In this document: piece after piece, positions 50,550-61,800 of the stretch
Position numbering within the stretch: position 1 is the first letter of the stretch
Layout: the number at the start of each line of letters is the position of its first letter
Notes under the pieces: model-generated
The model's input: the letters and a program-made list of their open reading frames with translations, nothing else
Database searches by the model: none
What the model was told of the DNA's origin: nothing
Translations under genes and position numbers: made by a program
Source: an uncultured Synergistales bacterium
Lineage (GTDB): Bacteria; Synergistota; Synergistia; Synergistales; Aminobacteriaceae
Direction of reading: 5' to 3'
DNA: 64,000 nt
Assembly: GCA_905233565.1 (NCBI GenBank)
Contig: CAJOCL010000004.1
Location: 1-64,000, forward strand

Positions 50550-51734
50550 CTGGCTAGGGCAGCTAAGAAATCAGGACAGGCGACCCGTGAACAGGTACTT
50601 GAAGACGCAATCGGCGATATTTGCAGCAAGTTCGGTGACGGGGCAATAATGCGTATGGGTGATGTTGCGAACAAGAACATTGAAGTAATTTCAAGCGGTG
50701 TACTTCCTCTTGATGTTGCACTTGGTATCGGCGGTTATCCCAGAGGACGCGTAGTTGAGATATTCGGTCCTGAAGGTTCGGGGAAAACTACTATCGCATT
50801 GTGTGCGGTTGCCGAAGCCCAGAAAGCAGGAGGCATAGCGGCATTCATAGACGCAGAACACGCACTCGACCCGAGAATGGCGAAAATGCTCGGAGTTAAT
50901 CTTGACAGTCTCTATCTTTCACAGCCTGACAGCGGCGAACAGGGTTTATATATTCTTGATCAAATGGTAAGAACCGGAGCTGTTGATATTGTTGTAGTTG
51001 ACTCGGTTGCGGCATTGACCCCGCAGGCTGAAATTGACGGGCGTATAGGTGAAAGCCAATTAGGATTGCAGGCGCGCTTAATGTCATATTCACTGAGGAG
51101 ACTGGCATCAATAATCTCAAAGACTAACTGTATCGTTATATTCATTAACCAGCTCCGCGCAATGATTTCGACAGGATACGCACCCGGACCGAACGAGACT
51201 ACGACGGGCGGAAGGGCGTTAAAGTTCTACGCGTCAATAAGGCTTGAAGTCAGGCGCGGAAAGAAACTCGAAAAGAGCGATGTTACTATAGGCCATGAAC
51301 TATATCTGAAAGTAGTGAAAAATAAACTTGCTCCCCCTTTCAGGACTGCACATGCAAGTTTGATTTACGGAAAGGGCATACCCGTTGGAGTCAGCGTTGT
51401 TGACATGGCTATTGACGTCGGAATAATAGGCAAAAAAGGCTCATGGCTCACGTATAAGGGCGAAACTCTCGGGCAGGGCAAAGAGACAGTAGCAAAATTC
51501 CTTTCTGAAAATCAGGCGTTACAGGACGAAATAATGAAGGCTATTATGGCTAAAGTCACTGAAGGTATGGGAGATGTTCCGGAGGGCGGCTCAGGTATAA
51601 TCAGCACTGAAAATGATGATCCTGCTGTGTCTAATTCTCCTTCAGATAAAGAAAACGCCGCAGAAAATGAAGACGATATATTAGATATTTTTGACAGCGA
51701 TCCTGATTCAGATAATTACACGGAAAATGAATAG
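50550..51734 (+). CDS. recA: Recombinase RecA
   Basis: The DNA strand-exchange protein. The core is standard: Walker A GPEGSGKTT (residues 76-84 of the longest frame), MGDVANKNIEVISSGVLPLD, GRIGESQLGLQARLMSYSLR, CIVIFINQLRAM and PGPNETTTGGRALKFYASIR. The frame is open from GTG 50541, but the ribosome site AAGGAAGTGAT covers that GTG; the best-placed start is CTG 50550. The protein has about 394 residues, longer than usual (about 345), with an acidic C-terminal tail rich in Glu, Asp and Ser. A terminator follows. Confidence 0.96.
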   Translation: MARAAKKSGQATREQVLEDAIGDICSKFGDGAIMRMGDVANKNIEVISSGVLPLDVALGIGGYPRGRVVEIFGPEGSGKTTIALCAVAEAQKAGGIAAFIDAEHALDPRMAKMLGVNLDSLYLSQPDSGEQGLYILDQMVRTGAVDIVVVDSVAALTPQAEIDGRIGESQLGLQARLMSYSLRRLASIISKTNCIVIFINQLRAMISTGYAPGPNETTTGGRALKFYASIRLEVRRGKKLEKSDVTIGHELYLKVVKNKLAPPFRTAHASLIYGKGIPVGVSVVDMAIDVGIIGKKGSWLTYKGETLGQGKETVAKFLSENQALQDEIMKAIMAKVTEGMGDVPEGGSGIISTENDDPAVSNSPSDKENAAENEDDILDIFDSDPDSDNYTENE

Positions 51735-51749
51735 TTGATGATTTCAAGT

Positions 51750-51780
51750 CCTCCCGTTAATATTTACGGGGGGATTTTTA
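51750..51780 (+). terminator. Terminator of recA
   Basis: CCTCCCGT (51750-51757) and ACGGGGGG (51766-51773) pair with one G-T and are followed by ATTTTTAAT. Confidence 0.8.
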
Positions 51781-51810
51781 ATCCATATTCCGGCCATGTT
51801 TAACCCGCTT

Positions 51811-52050
51811 TCAGGCATATTCAATCATGCTTAAAGGCTCATCAGGAATATCAGCTGATTTGCCCATCTCGTCACAGAATGAAAGATAATCATCAACAGC
51901 ACTGTGAAATTCTTTAATAATGCCCTCTATTGATTCACTCTCAAAATTTACAAAATCACGGATGCCCTCTAAGCGGCCATGTAATATATGGCTTTCAAAA
52001 TCTATTTCTATTTCTGTGTAGTAACCTTTGTATTCAAGTACGTTATTCAA
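51811..52050 (-). CDS. HicB-family antitoxin-like protein (orphan)
   Basis: The 79-residue protein has the HicB fold signature: YKGYYTEIEIDFESHILHGR, GIRDFVNFESESIEGIIKEF and AVDDYLSFCDEMGK. HicB antitoxins neutralise the HicA RNase, but no hicA frame exists next to it and no DNA-binding domain follows, so it is an orphan. TTG start with GGAGGCAGGGG upstream. It is between the recA terminator and the PTS gene, transcribed leftward. Confidence 0.75.
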   Translation of the reverse strand: MNNVLEYKGYYTEIEIDFESHILHGRLEGIRDFVNFESESIEGIIKEFHSAVDDYLSFCDEMGKSADIPDEPLSMIEYA

Positions 52051-52110
52051 TTTCCCCTGCCTCCGTATTTACGTAAAATTTATATCAGCTCCATTAAGTT
52101 ATTAGAAATT

Positions 52111-52137
52111 CAGGGGGATTTTTTATTTACCCCCCTG
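52111..52137 (-). terminator. Hairpin after the PTS gene
   Basis: CAGGGGG (52111-52117) and CCCCCTG (52131-52137) form a seven-base GC-rich stem between the PTS stop and the orphan HicB start. No strong U run follows on the minus strand, so termination is only moderately supported. Confidence 0.5.
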
Positions 52138-52149
52138 TAAAAATTTCTT

Positions 52150-54045
52150 TTATTTGTTTAATCTTTCGCCCCGTAATACGTTTTTCCCGAAATCCGTAAA
52201 CTCAGCCTGTTTATTTTCGTCTGCAGGTTCAGTTATCACTAACATTGTCTGTGATGAGTACCCTGCTTTTTTCAGGACTTCAAGATCTACGCGTATTACC
52301 GGCTCACCGGCTTTGACTATATCGCCCTGTTTTTTGAGAACGGTGAAGCCCTCGCCTTTAAGATTTACGGTGTCAACGCCGATATGAACAAGCAGCCCCG
52401 TACCGTCAGCCATTCTCATTCCGAAAGCGTGGCCGGTCTCGAATATCATTTCAAGTATTCCGTTTGCAGGTGCCGAGATAGTTCCGTCTGAAGGTTCGAC
52501 AGCGACGGTCTGCCCCATTGCCTGCTGTGAAAACATTTCGTCTTTCATGTCCTCAGGGCCGATAAATTTTCCGTTTGCAACCGCAACGAGAGCATCATCG
52601 GGCATTTCTGGAACAGCCTGAATTTTTCCCGTCTCTTCGGGCGGTATTTTTCCTTTTTTCAGCCATATATCATAAAGTACGTTACAGGCTACCCACGATC
52701 CTACAAAAGCAATCACTACACCGCCGATTATCGCATTGACAAGGTTTGTCATGGTGTAGCCGAGTTCCGCAGCTTCAGCAGGAGGAATATACGCAGGAAG
52801 TACCAAAAGTCCCGGTGAACCGCCCGCAAATCTGACTACCCTTGTCAAGCCCAAGTAAAGACCTCCAAGCCCTCCGCCTATCATTGCTGCATAAAGGGGA
52901 AATGTAAATCTCATGTTCACGCCGTACAGTACCGGCTCAGTAATTCCAAGAACTGCCGTCAATCCTGCCGATGATGCCTGCTGTTTAGTTTCAGGATTCT
53001 TTGAGCGCAGGGCTATTGCAAGTCCGGCAGCACCCTGAGCAACGTTTGACGGAAGCATTCCGATTACTACGGAGTCCCATTTAACCGTAGCAAGATTATT
53101 CGTCCCGATTGGTATTAATCCGTAGTGCGTCCCGGTCATTACGAGAAGCGGCGAGAATATACCGACAACCGTAGGAACAAGCCACGGGATTGACGCATTC
53201 ATCCACGTGAACAGCGAATTTATTAACCCTGATACCCATGAGCCTATAGGGCCTAGAACCGTTATAGTTACAGTTCCGCCGACAAGAAGGCTGATTAACG
53301 GAACTGAAAAGAATTTTATTGCTCTGGGCGAAACTTTTTGAACATATCTTTCAACATATGACATGAACCAAACGCCGAGTATTATCGGAATTACTGACGA
53401 GACGTAAACGGCCTTAGTTATCGGCAGAAATCCCAAGAACGTTACGGCATCTTTACCGCCTAAAAGCTGAATGAACGCAGGATAAACGAGAATACCTGCA
53501 AGAGCCATAGCGTTGCCCTGATTGCACTTGAACTTACGGGCACAGGAGGCAGCGAGCAAAACGGGCATGAAGTAGAACGCAGCATCTGCCATAGCATTTA
53601 ATATTATGTAAGTCTGAGTACCGCTTTTTAATATTCCGGTTGAGGAACACAGAGCCATAATGGCTTTCAGAAGTCCTGCGCCTGTTATTGCCGGTATTAT
53701 AGGCTGGAATATGCTTGCTATGCTTTCAAGAATTTTGCTGAGTTTTGAACGGTTATCCGCTGCTTCAGCCTGTGGATCGTCAACAGGAGCTGCGGCTTCA
53801 AAGCCTCCAAGCGATAAAACTTCCTGATAGACCTGCGGAACATCAGGGCCGATGACGATTTGATATTGTCCTCCTGCGTTGACGACCGAGAGAACGCCTT
53901 TTGTTTTTTTCAGCGCGTCAGTATCTGCCTGTTTTTCGTCCTTGAGCGTAAATCTCAGACGTGTTGCGCAGTGTACTACGCTTTTTACGTTTGTCTTTCC
54001 GCCTACATGCCTGAGAATTAACCCGGCAAGTTCCTTGAAATCCAT
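52150..54045 (-). CDS. PTS beta-glucoside-type transporter, EIIBCA
   Basis: A 631-residue sugar transporter with all three domains in one chain. EIIB is first with the phospho-Cys26 in VVHCATRLRFTL; EIIC follows with about ten TM segments and GITEPVLYGVNMRFTFPLYA; EIIA is last with the phospho-His at about 554 in LLVHIGVDTVNLKG. The order fits the beta-glucoside/sucrose/trehalose family. It is a lone gene without a hydrolase, regulator or antiterminator next to it, so the sugar is not known. An (ATT)n run lies in its leader. Confidence 0.92.
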   Translation of the reverse strand: MDFKELAGLILRHVGGKTNVKSVVHCATRLRFTLKDEKQADTDALKKTKGVLSVVNAGGQYQIVIGPDVPQVYQEVLSLGGFEAAAPVDDPQAEAADNRSKLSKILESIASIFQPIIPAITGAGLLKAIMALCSSTGILKSGTQTYIILNAMADAAFYFMPVLLAASCARKFKCNQGNAMALAGILVYPAFIQLLGGKDAVTFLGFLPITKAVYVSSVIPIILGVWFMSYVERYVQKVSPRAIKFFSVPLISLLVGGTVTITVLGPIGSWVSGLINSLFTWMNASIPWLVPTVVGIFSPLLVMTGTHYGLIPIGTNNLATVKWDSVVIGMLPSNVAQGAAGLAIALRSKNPETKQQASSAGLTAVLGITEPVLYGVNMRFTFPLYAAMIGGGLGGLYLGLTRVVRFAGGSPGLLVLPAYIPPAEAAELGYTMTNLVNAIIGGVVIAFVGSWVACNVLYDIWLKKGKIPPEETGKIQAVPEMPDDALVAVANGKFIGPEDMKDEMFSQQAMGQTVAVEPSDGTISAPANGILEMIFETGHAFGMRMADGTGLLVHIGVDTVNLKGEGFTVLKKQGDIVKAGEPVIRVDLEVLKKAGYSSQTMLVITEPADENKQAEFTDFGKNVLRGERLNK

Positions 54046-54127
54046 TAAAGATTTGCTCCCTTCATTGAAAAAAATTATTATTATTATTATTTGAGTGTAA
54101 TTATTGTATCAGAAAGGAGCTTATTTC

Positions 54128-54162
54128 AAAAAAAATTCCCCCTTGATTTTTTCAAGAGGGAA
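54128..54162 (-). terminator. Terminator of the pgsA transcript
   Basis: On the minus strand TTCCCTCTTGA and TCAAGGGGGAA pair around a short A-rich loop and are followed by eight T. Confidence 0.85.
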
Positions 54163-54176
54163 AAAGTTAAATATTT

Positions 54177-54737
54177 TCAGCCTGTTATTAATTTGCTGCC
54201 TTTAATCATGTAATCCATTCCCGACCAGACTGTTAATATCATTGCCAGCCACATGAGTGTCATTCCGCCCGGAATTTTCAGGATTAACATTATTAACGCT
54301 ATTATCTGACATACGGTCTTCAGCTTTCCGCCTTTTGAAGCCGCTATGACGACACCTTCGGCAGCAGCAACAAGCCTCAACCCCGTAACGATAAATTCAC
54401 GGGTTATTATGACCATCACTATCCATGCAGGAAGACGACCCAGCTCGATTAATGCAAGCATGGCCGCTATTACGAGAACTTTATCGGCAAGAGGGTCGAT
54501 GAATTTTCCAAGTGTAGTAACAAGTTTATAACGCCGTGCAATATAGCCGTCAAAAGCATCTGTAAGTGAAGCGATTATGAACACTGCAGCAGCGATCGCA
54601 TCACCCCAGCTCACTTCAGGCAAAAACGATGCTATGGGCTTGTCAATTCTCAGCGACAGAAAGAGAAGCACAAGAGGCGCAAGAAATACGCGTATAAGGC
54701 TCAATGTGTTAGGGACGTTGAATATTTTAGACTGCAT
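54177..54737 (-). CDS. pgsA: CDP-diacylglycerol--glycerol-3-phosphate 3-phosphatidyltransferase
   Basis: Makes phosphatidylglycerol phosphate, the precursor of phosphatidylglycerol. The 186-residue membrane protein has the CDP-alcohol phosphotransferase motif with all acidic residues: Asp60, Asp63-Gly64, Ala67-Arg68, Gly77, Asp81 and Asp85 (from LTDAFDGYIARRY to DPLADK). It has about five TM segments. It stands downstream of a DnaJ-like gene in the same direction. Confidence 0.92.
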   Translation of the reverse strand: MQSKIFNVPNTLSLIRVFLAPLVLLFLSLRIDKPIASFLPEVSWGDAIAAAVFIIASLTDAFDGYIARRYKLVTTLGKFIDPLADKVLVIAAMLALIELGRLPAWIVMVIITREFIVTGLRLVAAAEGVVIAASKGGKLKTVCQIIALIMLILKIPGGMTLMWLAMILTVWSGMDYMIKGSKLITG

Positions 54738-54793
54738 AATTTTAGAATTTCACCTCCGCAAGGAATTAAGGAATTAATGAAATTATAGACTGT

Positions 54794-55681
54794 TTATGAA
54801 AGTCTTGAAAGCTCTTCCCATAATTCTTTTTGTTTTGAGTTTATGTGTCTTGGGATTTCGACTTTTACCCTGACGAACAAATCGCCGTTAGTGCCGTCTC
54901 TTTTCGGCATCCCCTTGCCTCTCAGCCTTAATTTCTGGCCGTCTTGAATACCGGGAGGCATCTTCAAAGTTACCTGACCCGTCAAAGTTTCAACCTCTAA
55001 ATCTTTTCCGAGAACAGCATCATAAACGGGGACTTTTATTTCACGCGTCAGATCATGGCCGTTAATTTCGTATATTTTATGAGGCTCAATATGTATGGTT
55101 AAATGCAGGTCTCCGCCGCCTTCAGATTTTCCGTGAAGCGTTAATTTCGTTCCTTCAGTTATGCCCTTTGGGATATTAACTTTCAGGGAACGCGTCCCGA
55201 TTCTGAGATTATAAGTTCCGCCCTTAACAGCTTCTTCAAGTTTAAGCGTTAAATCTGCCTCGCTGTCCTGCCTCATAGGGTGATGATACTGTCCTGACGA
55301 ACCGCCCCCGAATAAATCCCCGAAGCCTCCGAAGCCCCTCGCCGAGCCTCCTCCGCCGAATAATGTCTGAAAGAAATCGCTGAATCCCCCTCCCATGTCG
55401 CCCATGTTTCCGCCAAATTCGACATGCTGCCATCCCGGAGGAGGGGTGAAATCCTGCCCGGCCTGCCAGTTCATTCCGAGCGTGTCATATTTCTGTCTTT
55501 TGTCAGGATCTTTTAAGACTTCATAAGCCTCGTTTATTTCTTTGTATTTTTCCTCAGCCCCTGCATCTTTGTTCACATCAGGGTGATACTGTTTCGCTAA
55601 TTTTCTATAGGCTTTCCGTATATCGTCAGTCTTTGCATCACGCGATACGCCTAAAATTTTATAATAGTCTTTATATTGCAT
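54794..55681 (-). CDS. DnaJ-like co-chaperone of the CbpA type
   Basis: The 295-residue protein has a J domain (residues 5-70) with the HPD tripeptide in [10 protein letters not shown], a Gly/Phe-rich linker (about 85-140) and two C-terminal beta domains ([48 protein letters not shown]). There is no cysteine zinc finger, so it is CbpA/DnaJ2 rather than DnaJ. It stimulates DnaK. It is placed just upstream of pgsA. Confidence 0.9.
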   Translation of the reverse strand: MQYKDYYKILGVSRDAKTDDIRKAYRKLAKQYHPDVNKDAGAEEKYKEINEAYEVLKDPDKRQKYDTLGMNWQAGQDFTPPPGWQHVEFGGNMGDMGGGFSDFFQTLFGGGGSARGFGGFGDLFGGGSSGQYHHPMRQDSEADLTLKLEEAVKGGTYNLRIGTRSLKVNIPKGITEGTKLTLHGKSEGGGDLHLTIHIEPHKIYEINGHDLTREIKVPVYDAVLGKDLEVETLTGQVTLKMPPGIQDGQKLRLRGKGMPKRDGTNGDLFVRVKVEIPRHINSKQKELWEELSRLS

Positions 55682-55759
55682 AATTAAAATTTAATCTCCC
55701 TTCTCGATTTATTACTGACTAATTTTAACCTTTAGTTTATATTTTGCAAGTATGTGCGT

Positions 55760-55800
55760 AAAAAAAATTCTCCCCTGCTTTGCAACAAGGGAGATTTTTT
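55760..55800 (-). terminator. Terminator of the giant exoprotein gene
   Basis: On the minus strand TCTCCC and GGGAGA arms (plus-strand 55789-55794 and 55769-55774) flank a loop and are followed by ATTTTTTTT. Confidence 0.8.
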
Positions 55801-55813
55801 GCAGATGTCTTTG

Positions 55814-58800
55814 TTACCTGCGCTTAATTACGAATGCAAGAGCCATTGCAGGAAGTATCAGCCCGAGACCGTTGCAGCCTCCGCCGCCTCCTGAACCCTT
55901 AGTGCTTGTTGTTCCGCCGTTACTGTTGTTGTTCGTGCTGTTATTGCTGCTGTCGTTATTCGCGGCACCCTGCTTGTTGGCAAGCCACATGGTTCCGTAG
56001 ATTGCCCCGTCAGTCCCTGAACCGTCAGGAACAACAAGAAGGCTTGAGCCCGTACCCTGAATAAGCTGTGAACCGTCATTGTTCCCTGAAACTGTCAGGT
56101 TGCCCAAGTAAGCGGTCATTTCAACTTTCAGACCCTTTCCGCCGTCAGCCGTGCTCAGTGTCAATACTCCTGCTGACCTTGCAGAAGCTGCAGTTACACC
56201 GCCTGAATTTGTATCGGTCGCCGAAACAGCCCCTGAAGATATGACGGGACGCGATGACGTTGCACCCTGAAAATCAATGCGCATTGTTGAAAATATCTGA
56301 TTTGCAAGATCGTCTGTGATTGCCTGCTTTGCCAGGTTGTAGCCTAAAATCTCCTCAAGCTCTGAACCTGAGAACGTCCAAGAGTATACCAGCGGGAATA
56401 AATCTCCGTTGTTCCTGCCCCTGAAGTTTATGTTTACTCCTGCATTCTTTGAAGCCTTCAGCCCCTCAGTGTTCGTGTAGGCCGTCTGAGTGTTAAATGC
56501 CAAAGAAGCATTTGAAATATCCGTAACCTGTGAGGCTGTTGCCCCTGTCCAGACGCTCGAAAAACGGTTCTGGAATGATGACGAATTTACAGCCGTTGAG
56601 CTAGCATCGGCAAGCATTAAAGATATGTCATACTCTGCAATCTGTTCAACATAGCCGTTAAGATAATTAAGTATTGATGGCGATGTGTTGAGATAACTGT
56701 ATGTGTACTCAGTTACCCTTATCGGCCGGCTTGCTGATACCTGATTGCCTGACGAGTCTGTGCGCTGGGTTGTTACGGTTATTGTAACGTAGGTGTTTCC
56801 CGGCGTGTAATTCAATACCGTAATGTCGCCCGTATCCTCGTTTATGCGGATTATATTGGGCTTATCGCTTGACCATTTTACCGGCTCTTCGTCAGTTCCC
56901 GATCCTCCGAGTGCAGGACGGCCGTTTGTGTAATAAATTGTTGCAATGAGGCTGGCCGTCTGTCCCACGCGTCTCAGATTATTAGGTACTCCGCTTATTT
57001 CGATTCTTGAAATCGAGTACGACGCTACGGGAGACGGGGAAGGTGAATATCTCGTTCCGTCAAAGAATACCGCGCCGATGTCAAGATTTACGCCCTCACC
57101 GCCCGAAACACGGCTCACCCCGCGTTCGTCAACGTTCGGGAAACTCGTACGCCTCGAATAAGGAATAATATTCGTTGCCCTGTCAGCCAACGGCAGTTTT
57201 GCATCTTCACTGAGCATAAGCGTTAAAAGCCTGACACGTCCTGCGCGTTCACTGCCTATATACGGGGGTATCGTATCGCCGATATCCGTACGCGCATTAA
57301 CTGCCAATTCATTGCTTCCAAAGAATGTTGATTTTGACCAGCCCTTTGAAGGGTATGAAGTTCTGTCCGTGTCATTCCTTGCCTCCGAGTAAAAGTCAGT
57401 AACTCCGCTTCCCGTTCCGTAAACGCCGATTCTGTTATATCCGCCTGATGATATATCGCCGTCCGACCATATGTCATAAACTCCCATTCTTGTGTTGCCG
57501 ACAACTATGGTTCCCGAAATCGTCATGTTCCCTTCAGCTACGTAGATAGCTCCGCCCTTGTACTGCGAGCCGTTTTCACTGAAAGTGCAGCTTACTACCT
57601 GTGTCGAACTCTCGCTGTGAAGGCTCAAAGCTCCTCCGCCTGAAACTTCCTGACCGTCATCACTCGGGGATATTCCGTCATTAAGGGAATTGTTATAGAA
57701 CGTGCAGTTTTCGATCCTGTTCGGCCCCGTCTGGTATGAAGCCGTGTTGATGTACACAGCTCCGCCCTCTCCTGAATTTCCGGAAAGATTAAGGTAGTTT
57801 TCCGAGAACGTACAAGCCCTTATCGTTACCCTTACGGCAGCCGCGTACATTCCTCCGCCGTTGCCTCCGCTGTTTCCGCCGTGAGTGCCGTTGTATCTGA
57901 GCATTGAATTTGTCATAGTCAGTGATGAATTGTTGCTGCTGCTCTGTGACTGGTCATAATACACGGCTCCCCCGCTTCTGAATGAAACGTTTTCAGTGAA
58001 GTAACAGCTGCTTATATCAATAGTTCCCTGTGCGTAAACCGCTCCGCCGTCAAGATATGTGCTTGTGTTGTTGTTGAACGTTGAGCCTGATATTGTTGTC
58101 GTGCAGTTGTTATGAAAGTTGACTGAGCCGCCGTTCCCGTTTGTTGCGAGGTTGTCATGGAAGTGTGAATTTCTTATCGTTACTGTTGCAGTGTCAGCAT
58201 AGATGGAACCTCCGCCCTGATAAGCCGTGTTATTAGCGAACGTTGAATTATTCAGGGTTGCAGTGCTGTTAAGATATACACATACAGCACCGCCGTCACC
58301 GCCTGATGCCTGATTGTAAGAGAATGTCGCATTGTTTAACGATAATGAACCGTTAGAGGCCGTATATATTGCACCGCCTCCGTGATGTGCGCTGCTGCTT
58401 CCCTGACTTACGTTGGGCAGGCTTTCAGAGCCGAAATCAGAACTTGTTACAACTACATTTCTAGCCCATATTACACCGCCTGAGCCTTTAGTCGCGTACT
58501 GATTCATTATTGACGAGTTATTGACGGTTATAGTTCCTGAATAAGACGCTGCGAATCCTCCGCCTAATTCCGCCTCATTCCTTACAGTTATGCTTCTTGT
58601 ACCCGTGTAGCCATCAATCGTAATATCGCCCGAATAGGTACAAATTGCACCGCCGTGATATTTTGCAGAATTTTTTGTTGTGAAAAGATAATCGCGTGTT
58701 GAGCCTATAATCGCGCTTGATGATGCCTCCGCGTAAATTGCTCCTCCGTTTCCTTCTGCCGGCCAGTCTTCAGCGGTAGGATTTGAGACCGTTGACGTAT

Positions 58801-61800
58801 TGCCCGCGCTGTTGCCCTCAAAATAAATCGTACTTTCAGGAAGCTGTACGGCATCGGCAACCCAGAAAGCTCCGCCGTTTCCGTTTACTGCCGTGTTCCC
58901 TGAAAACGTAACTTCAGGTTCAAAATCCATAACTGCATCAGCTGCGGCATAAATTGCACCGCCTGAACGGTTCGCGCTGTTAGTTGAGAACGTAACATCG
59001 TAAGAAGTCCCGGTTATGTTGAGGGCTGCTGCCCTTCTTGCCTGAGCGATATAAATTGCACCGCCGTAATCTGCCGTATTTCCGCTGAATGTCAAAGCAC
59101 CCGTAAGATTTACCGTACTTCCTCCGGCCATGTAAATTGCACCGCCGTAACCTGCTGATGCCTCGTTCTCAGATATTGTCGCTGAAGTGTTCACGGTTAC
59201 TGTTGCGCTTGAAGCCGCGTAAATTGCGCCTCCGTTGCCGTCCGTTGCAACGTTGCGGGTTATTGAAGGATTTTCGCCGGTTATGCTGAGCCTTGCATTA
59301 GACGCTACATAGAACGCTCCGCCGTCATTTGATACGACGTTCCCGGTAAAGGCAACATCAGAGCCGCTTATTCTGAGAGTGCCTCCGTTCACGTAAAAAG
59401 CTCCGCCGTAATCCGCTTCATTCTCCGTAAATTCCACGTTTGAGCCGGATACTGTTGTAGTACCGCCGTTCATGTAGACAGCTCCGCCCTGTGTTGCTAT
59501 GTTCGGTGAAGAGCGGCTTATGTTGTTGAATACTACTCCTGCGCCTATCGTCAGGCCTGAAGCTGCGTAAATTGCACCGCCCCTGTTTGCATTGTTGTCA
59601 AAGAAGGTTGTATTTGTCAGAGATACGCTGCTGCCTGATGAGAGCGACAAAGCACCGCCGTTTGAAGTTGCAGAATTTCCGCTGAACGTTGAGCCGGTAA
59701 TCGTTGCTGAACCGCCTGTGAGTGCGATTCCTCCGCCGTTGCTCGAGGCCGTGCAGTTGTTGAATATGCAAGTGTTGACTTCTGCCGTACCGCCTGTAAC
59801 GAGTATTGCTCCCCCGCTGTCAGTTGTCGTACATCTGCTGAATGTGCAGTTGTTGAAAATAACAGTTCCGCCGTCAACATCAACGCCTCCGCCTGAGTTT
59901 GAGCCGGAGAATGTTATATTGCTGAAAGTTACGTTTGATGTTCCGCCTGCTATGAAGTGCCTTGAGCGTGAAGGAGCCGTTAAAGTTCTTGGAGATGCGG
60001 TTATCGTTATGTCATTGATTGCCGAATATGAAGTGAAATCAACCGTACTTGTTATTTCGCCGGTCTCTACGGTTATCGTAACGCTGCTTATTGTAGCCTG
60101 AAGCACTGAATCATAAACGATATCATAACTTGCTGTATTAACGCCCTGAGTACCTATATAAACCTGCGGATTTTTTGCAAACTCAAGGGCATTTGTTACG
60201 GTTGAAAAAGTATATTTTTCCCTTGCCGGTGCCTGAAAAGTTACTTCGCCTTTTACTTCAGGGGTAACAACCTCATCACCGCTTTTGACTGCGGGTTCAT
60301 ATTCTTTCGTTACGTCAGGTGAAGCGATAAAGTCAGTCCCAGTAACATAAAGAGTTGTCGAACTGTCAGCACTGAATGACGCTGCCGGGAAACTGAGAGC
60401 GATTATCAGGACAGCAAGAAGGGTGAATTTTTTCCTGCAGAAAAACATTAACGCAGGAATAAACGCAAATATACCCAGAGCGTAATTGCATCCGCCCCCG
60501 CCTGAACCTCCTGAACGTACACCGCTGTTACTGTTGTTTTCTGTGTTGTTGTTTGTATTCCTGTTCGGGTTGTTCTGCCAGCCTGAAGGGGCAATAAAGA
60601 ACGTCATATTCCAAATATTATCCGCGTCTCCGTCCCTGACAACAATATAATTATTTTCCTGTGATACTGAGTTGTCAGAAACTATGCTTAACTCCGGTCT
60701 AAGGCCGTCCCTTGTCCCGTCCATGAGCATAACGATTAAGCTGACAGTCAGAACGCCCGTGTAGTTGTCCTGCGTAAGCCTGCCCCTGTTCTCGTCAAAG
60801 AAAACTTTAATAAGATCGTTGTAGTGTCCCTTGTCCCTGAGTTCCTGAGTCAAATTCCAGACGTTATTCTCTCCTGCCCTGAGATAAAGGTCATATTTGT
60901 TTGCGAACATGTCCTCAATACGCCCCGTGTTCCGCCATATCTGCAGCATTTCATTCCACCAGAGGCTGTCATTAATCAGCGTCACTGGGATGTTGAATGT
61001 TATGTGCAGCGGGAGAATCCCTTCACTTGTTGAGCCTCTGACGCTTGAAGGTATATTCTGGTTTATCGTGAAATACTGCAGAACGTCATCAGCAATTACC
61101 TCACGCCGTATCGAGCTTGCAGAGAATATTGAAGTTGTCGGAACTTCAACAGTGCCTGAAGAGTTCGTTATTCTCGCAACATCTTCGTAAAATGTCGTAC
61201 TTGCTACTCTCGGCTGAAACGCCGTAACCTCAAAGAGATTGAATCTTCCTTCCTGAGCCGGATATTTGTATGTCTCGCCGAGCCTTTTTCCGAACAGTAT
61301 TTTATGATTCAGAACAAGATCATAATCTCCTATGTCGGGCGTATCTATCGGGAAGATGTGAAGAGGCGCTTTGTTCTGTTCGTTAATATTGAAACGCCTG
61401 TTATATACTGTTGTGAGGCCGGGCGCGATGTTGCTCCCGTCGTTAAGAAAGATTTCACGCGGAATATTCGTTGTTCCCTGCGGCCTGAATATGTCAAACT
61501 TCCATGAATTTGGGGAAACTGTTCCGCCCGTACTGTCAGGATAACGCGCAGCATATCTGTAAGCCGTATTGTTTGCAATTTCAGTAGTCAGGTAATATTC
61601 AATCCTTGTGTTGTCAGTGTTCAAATCGTCAACAGGGATAAATACCCATTGATTATTACCGACATTTTTATTCTGCGTCATTGCCCAAGTGCTGCGGTCA
61701 TAAGCGATGATATTTCCGTCAGCAGTCGATGAATCGCGCAGCGTCATTCTCACTACAAGAGGGCTTGTCCCGTCAGCCGCCGTTCCTGAATATACGTTTG

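Noticed and set aside
59592-60101. 169-codon rightward open frame inside the giant protein
   Set aside because: Low-complexity Pro/Val-rich translation on the opposite strand of a strong coding repeat; no ribosome site or family.
55900-60350. Dense short DNA repeats suggesting a CRISPR or satellite array
   Set aside because: They are codons of GGAIY-type beta-helix repeats in one long reading frame; spacing is irregular and there are no unique spacers.
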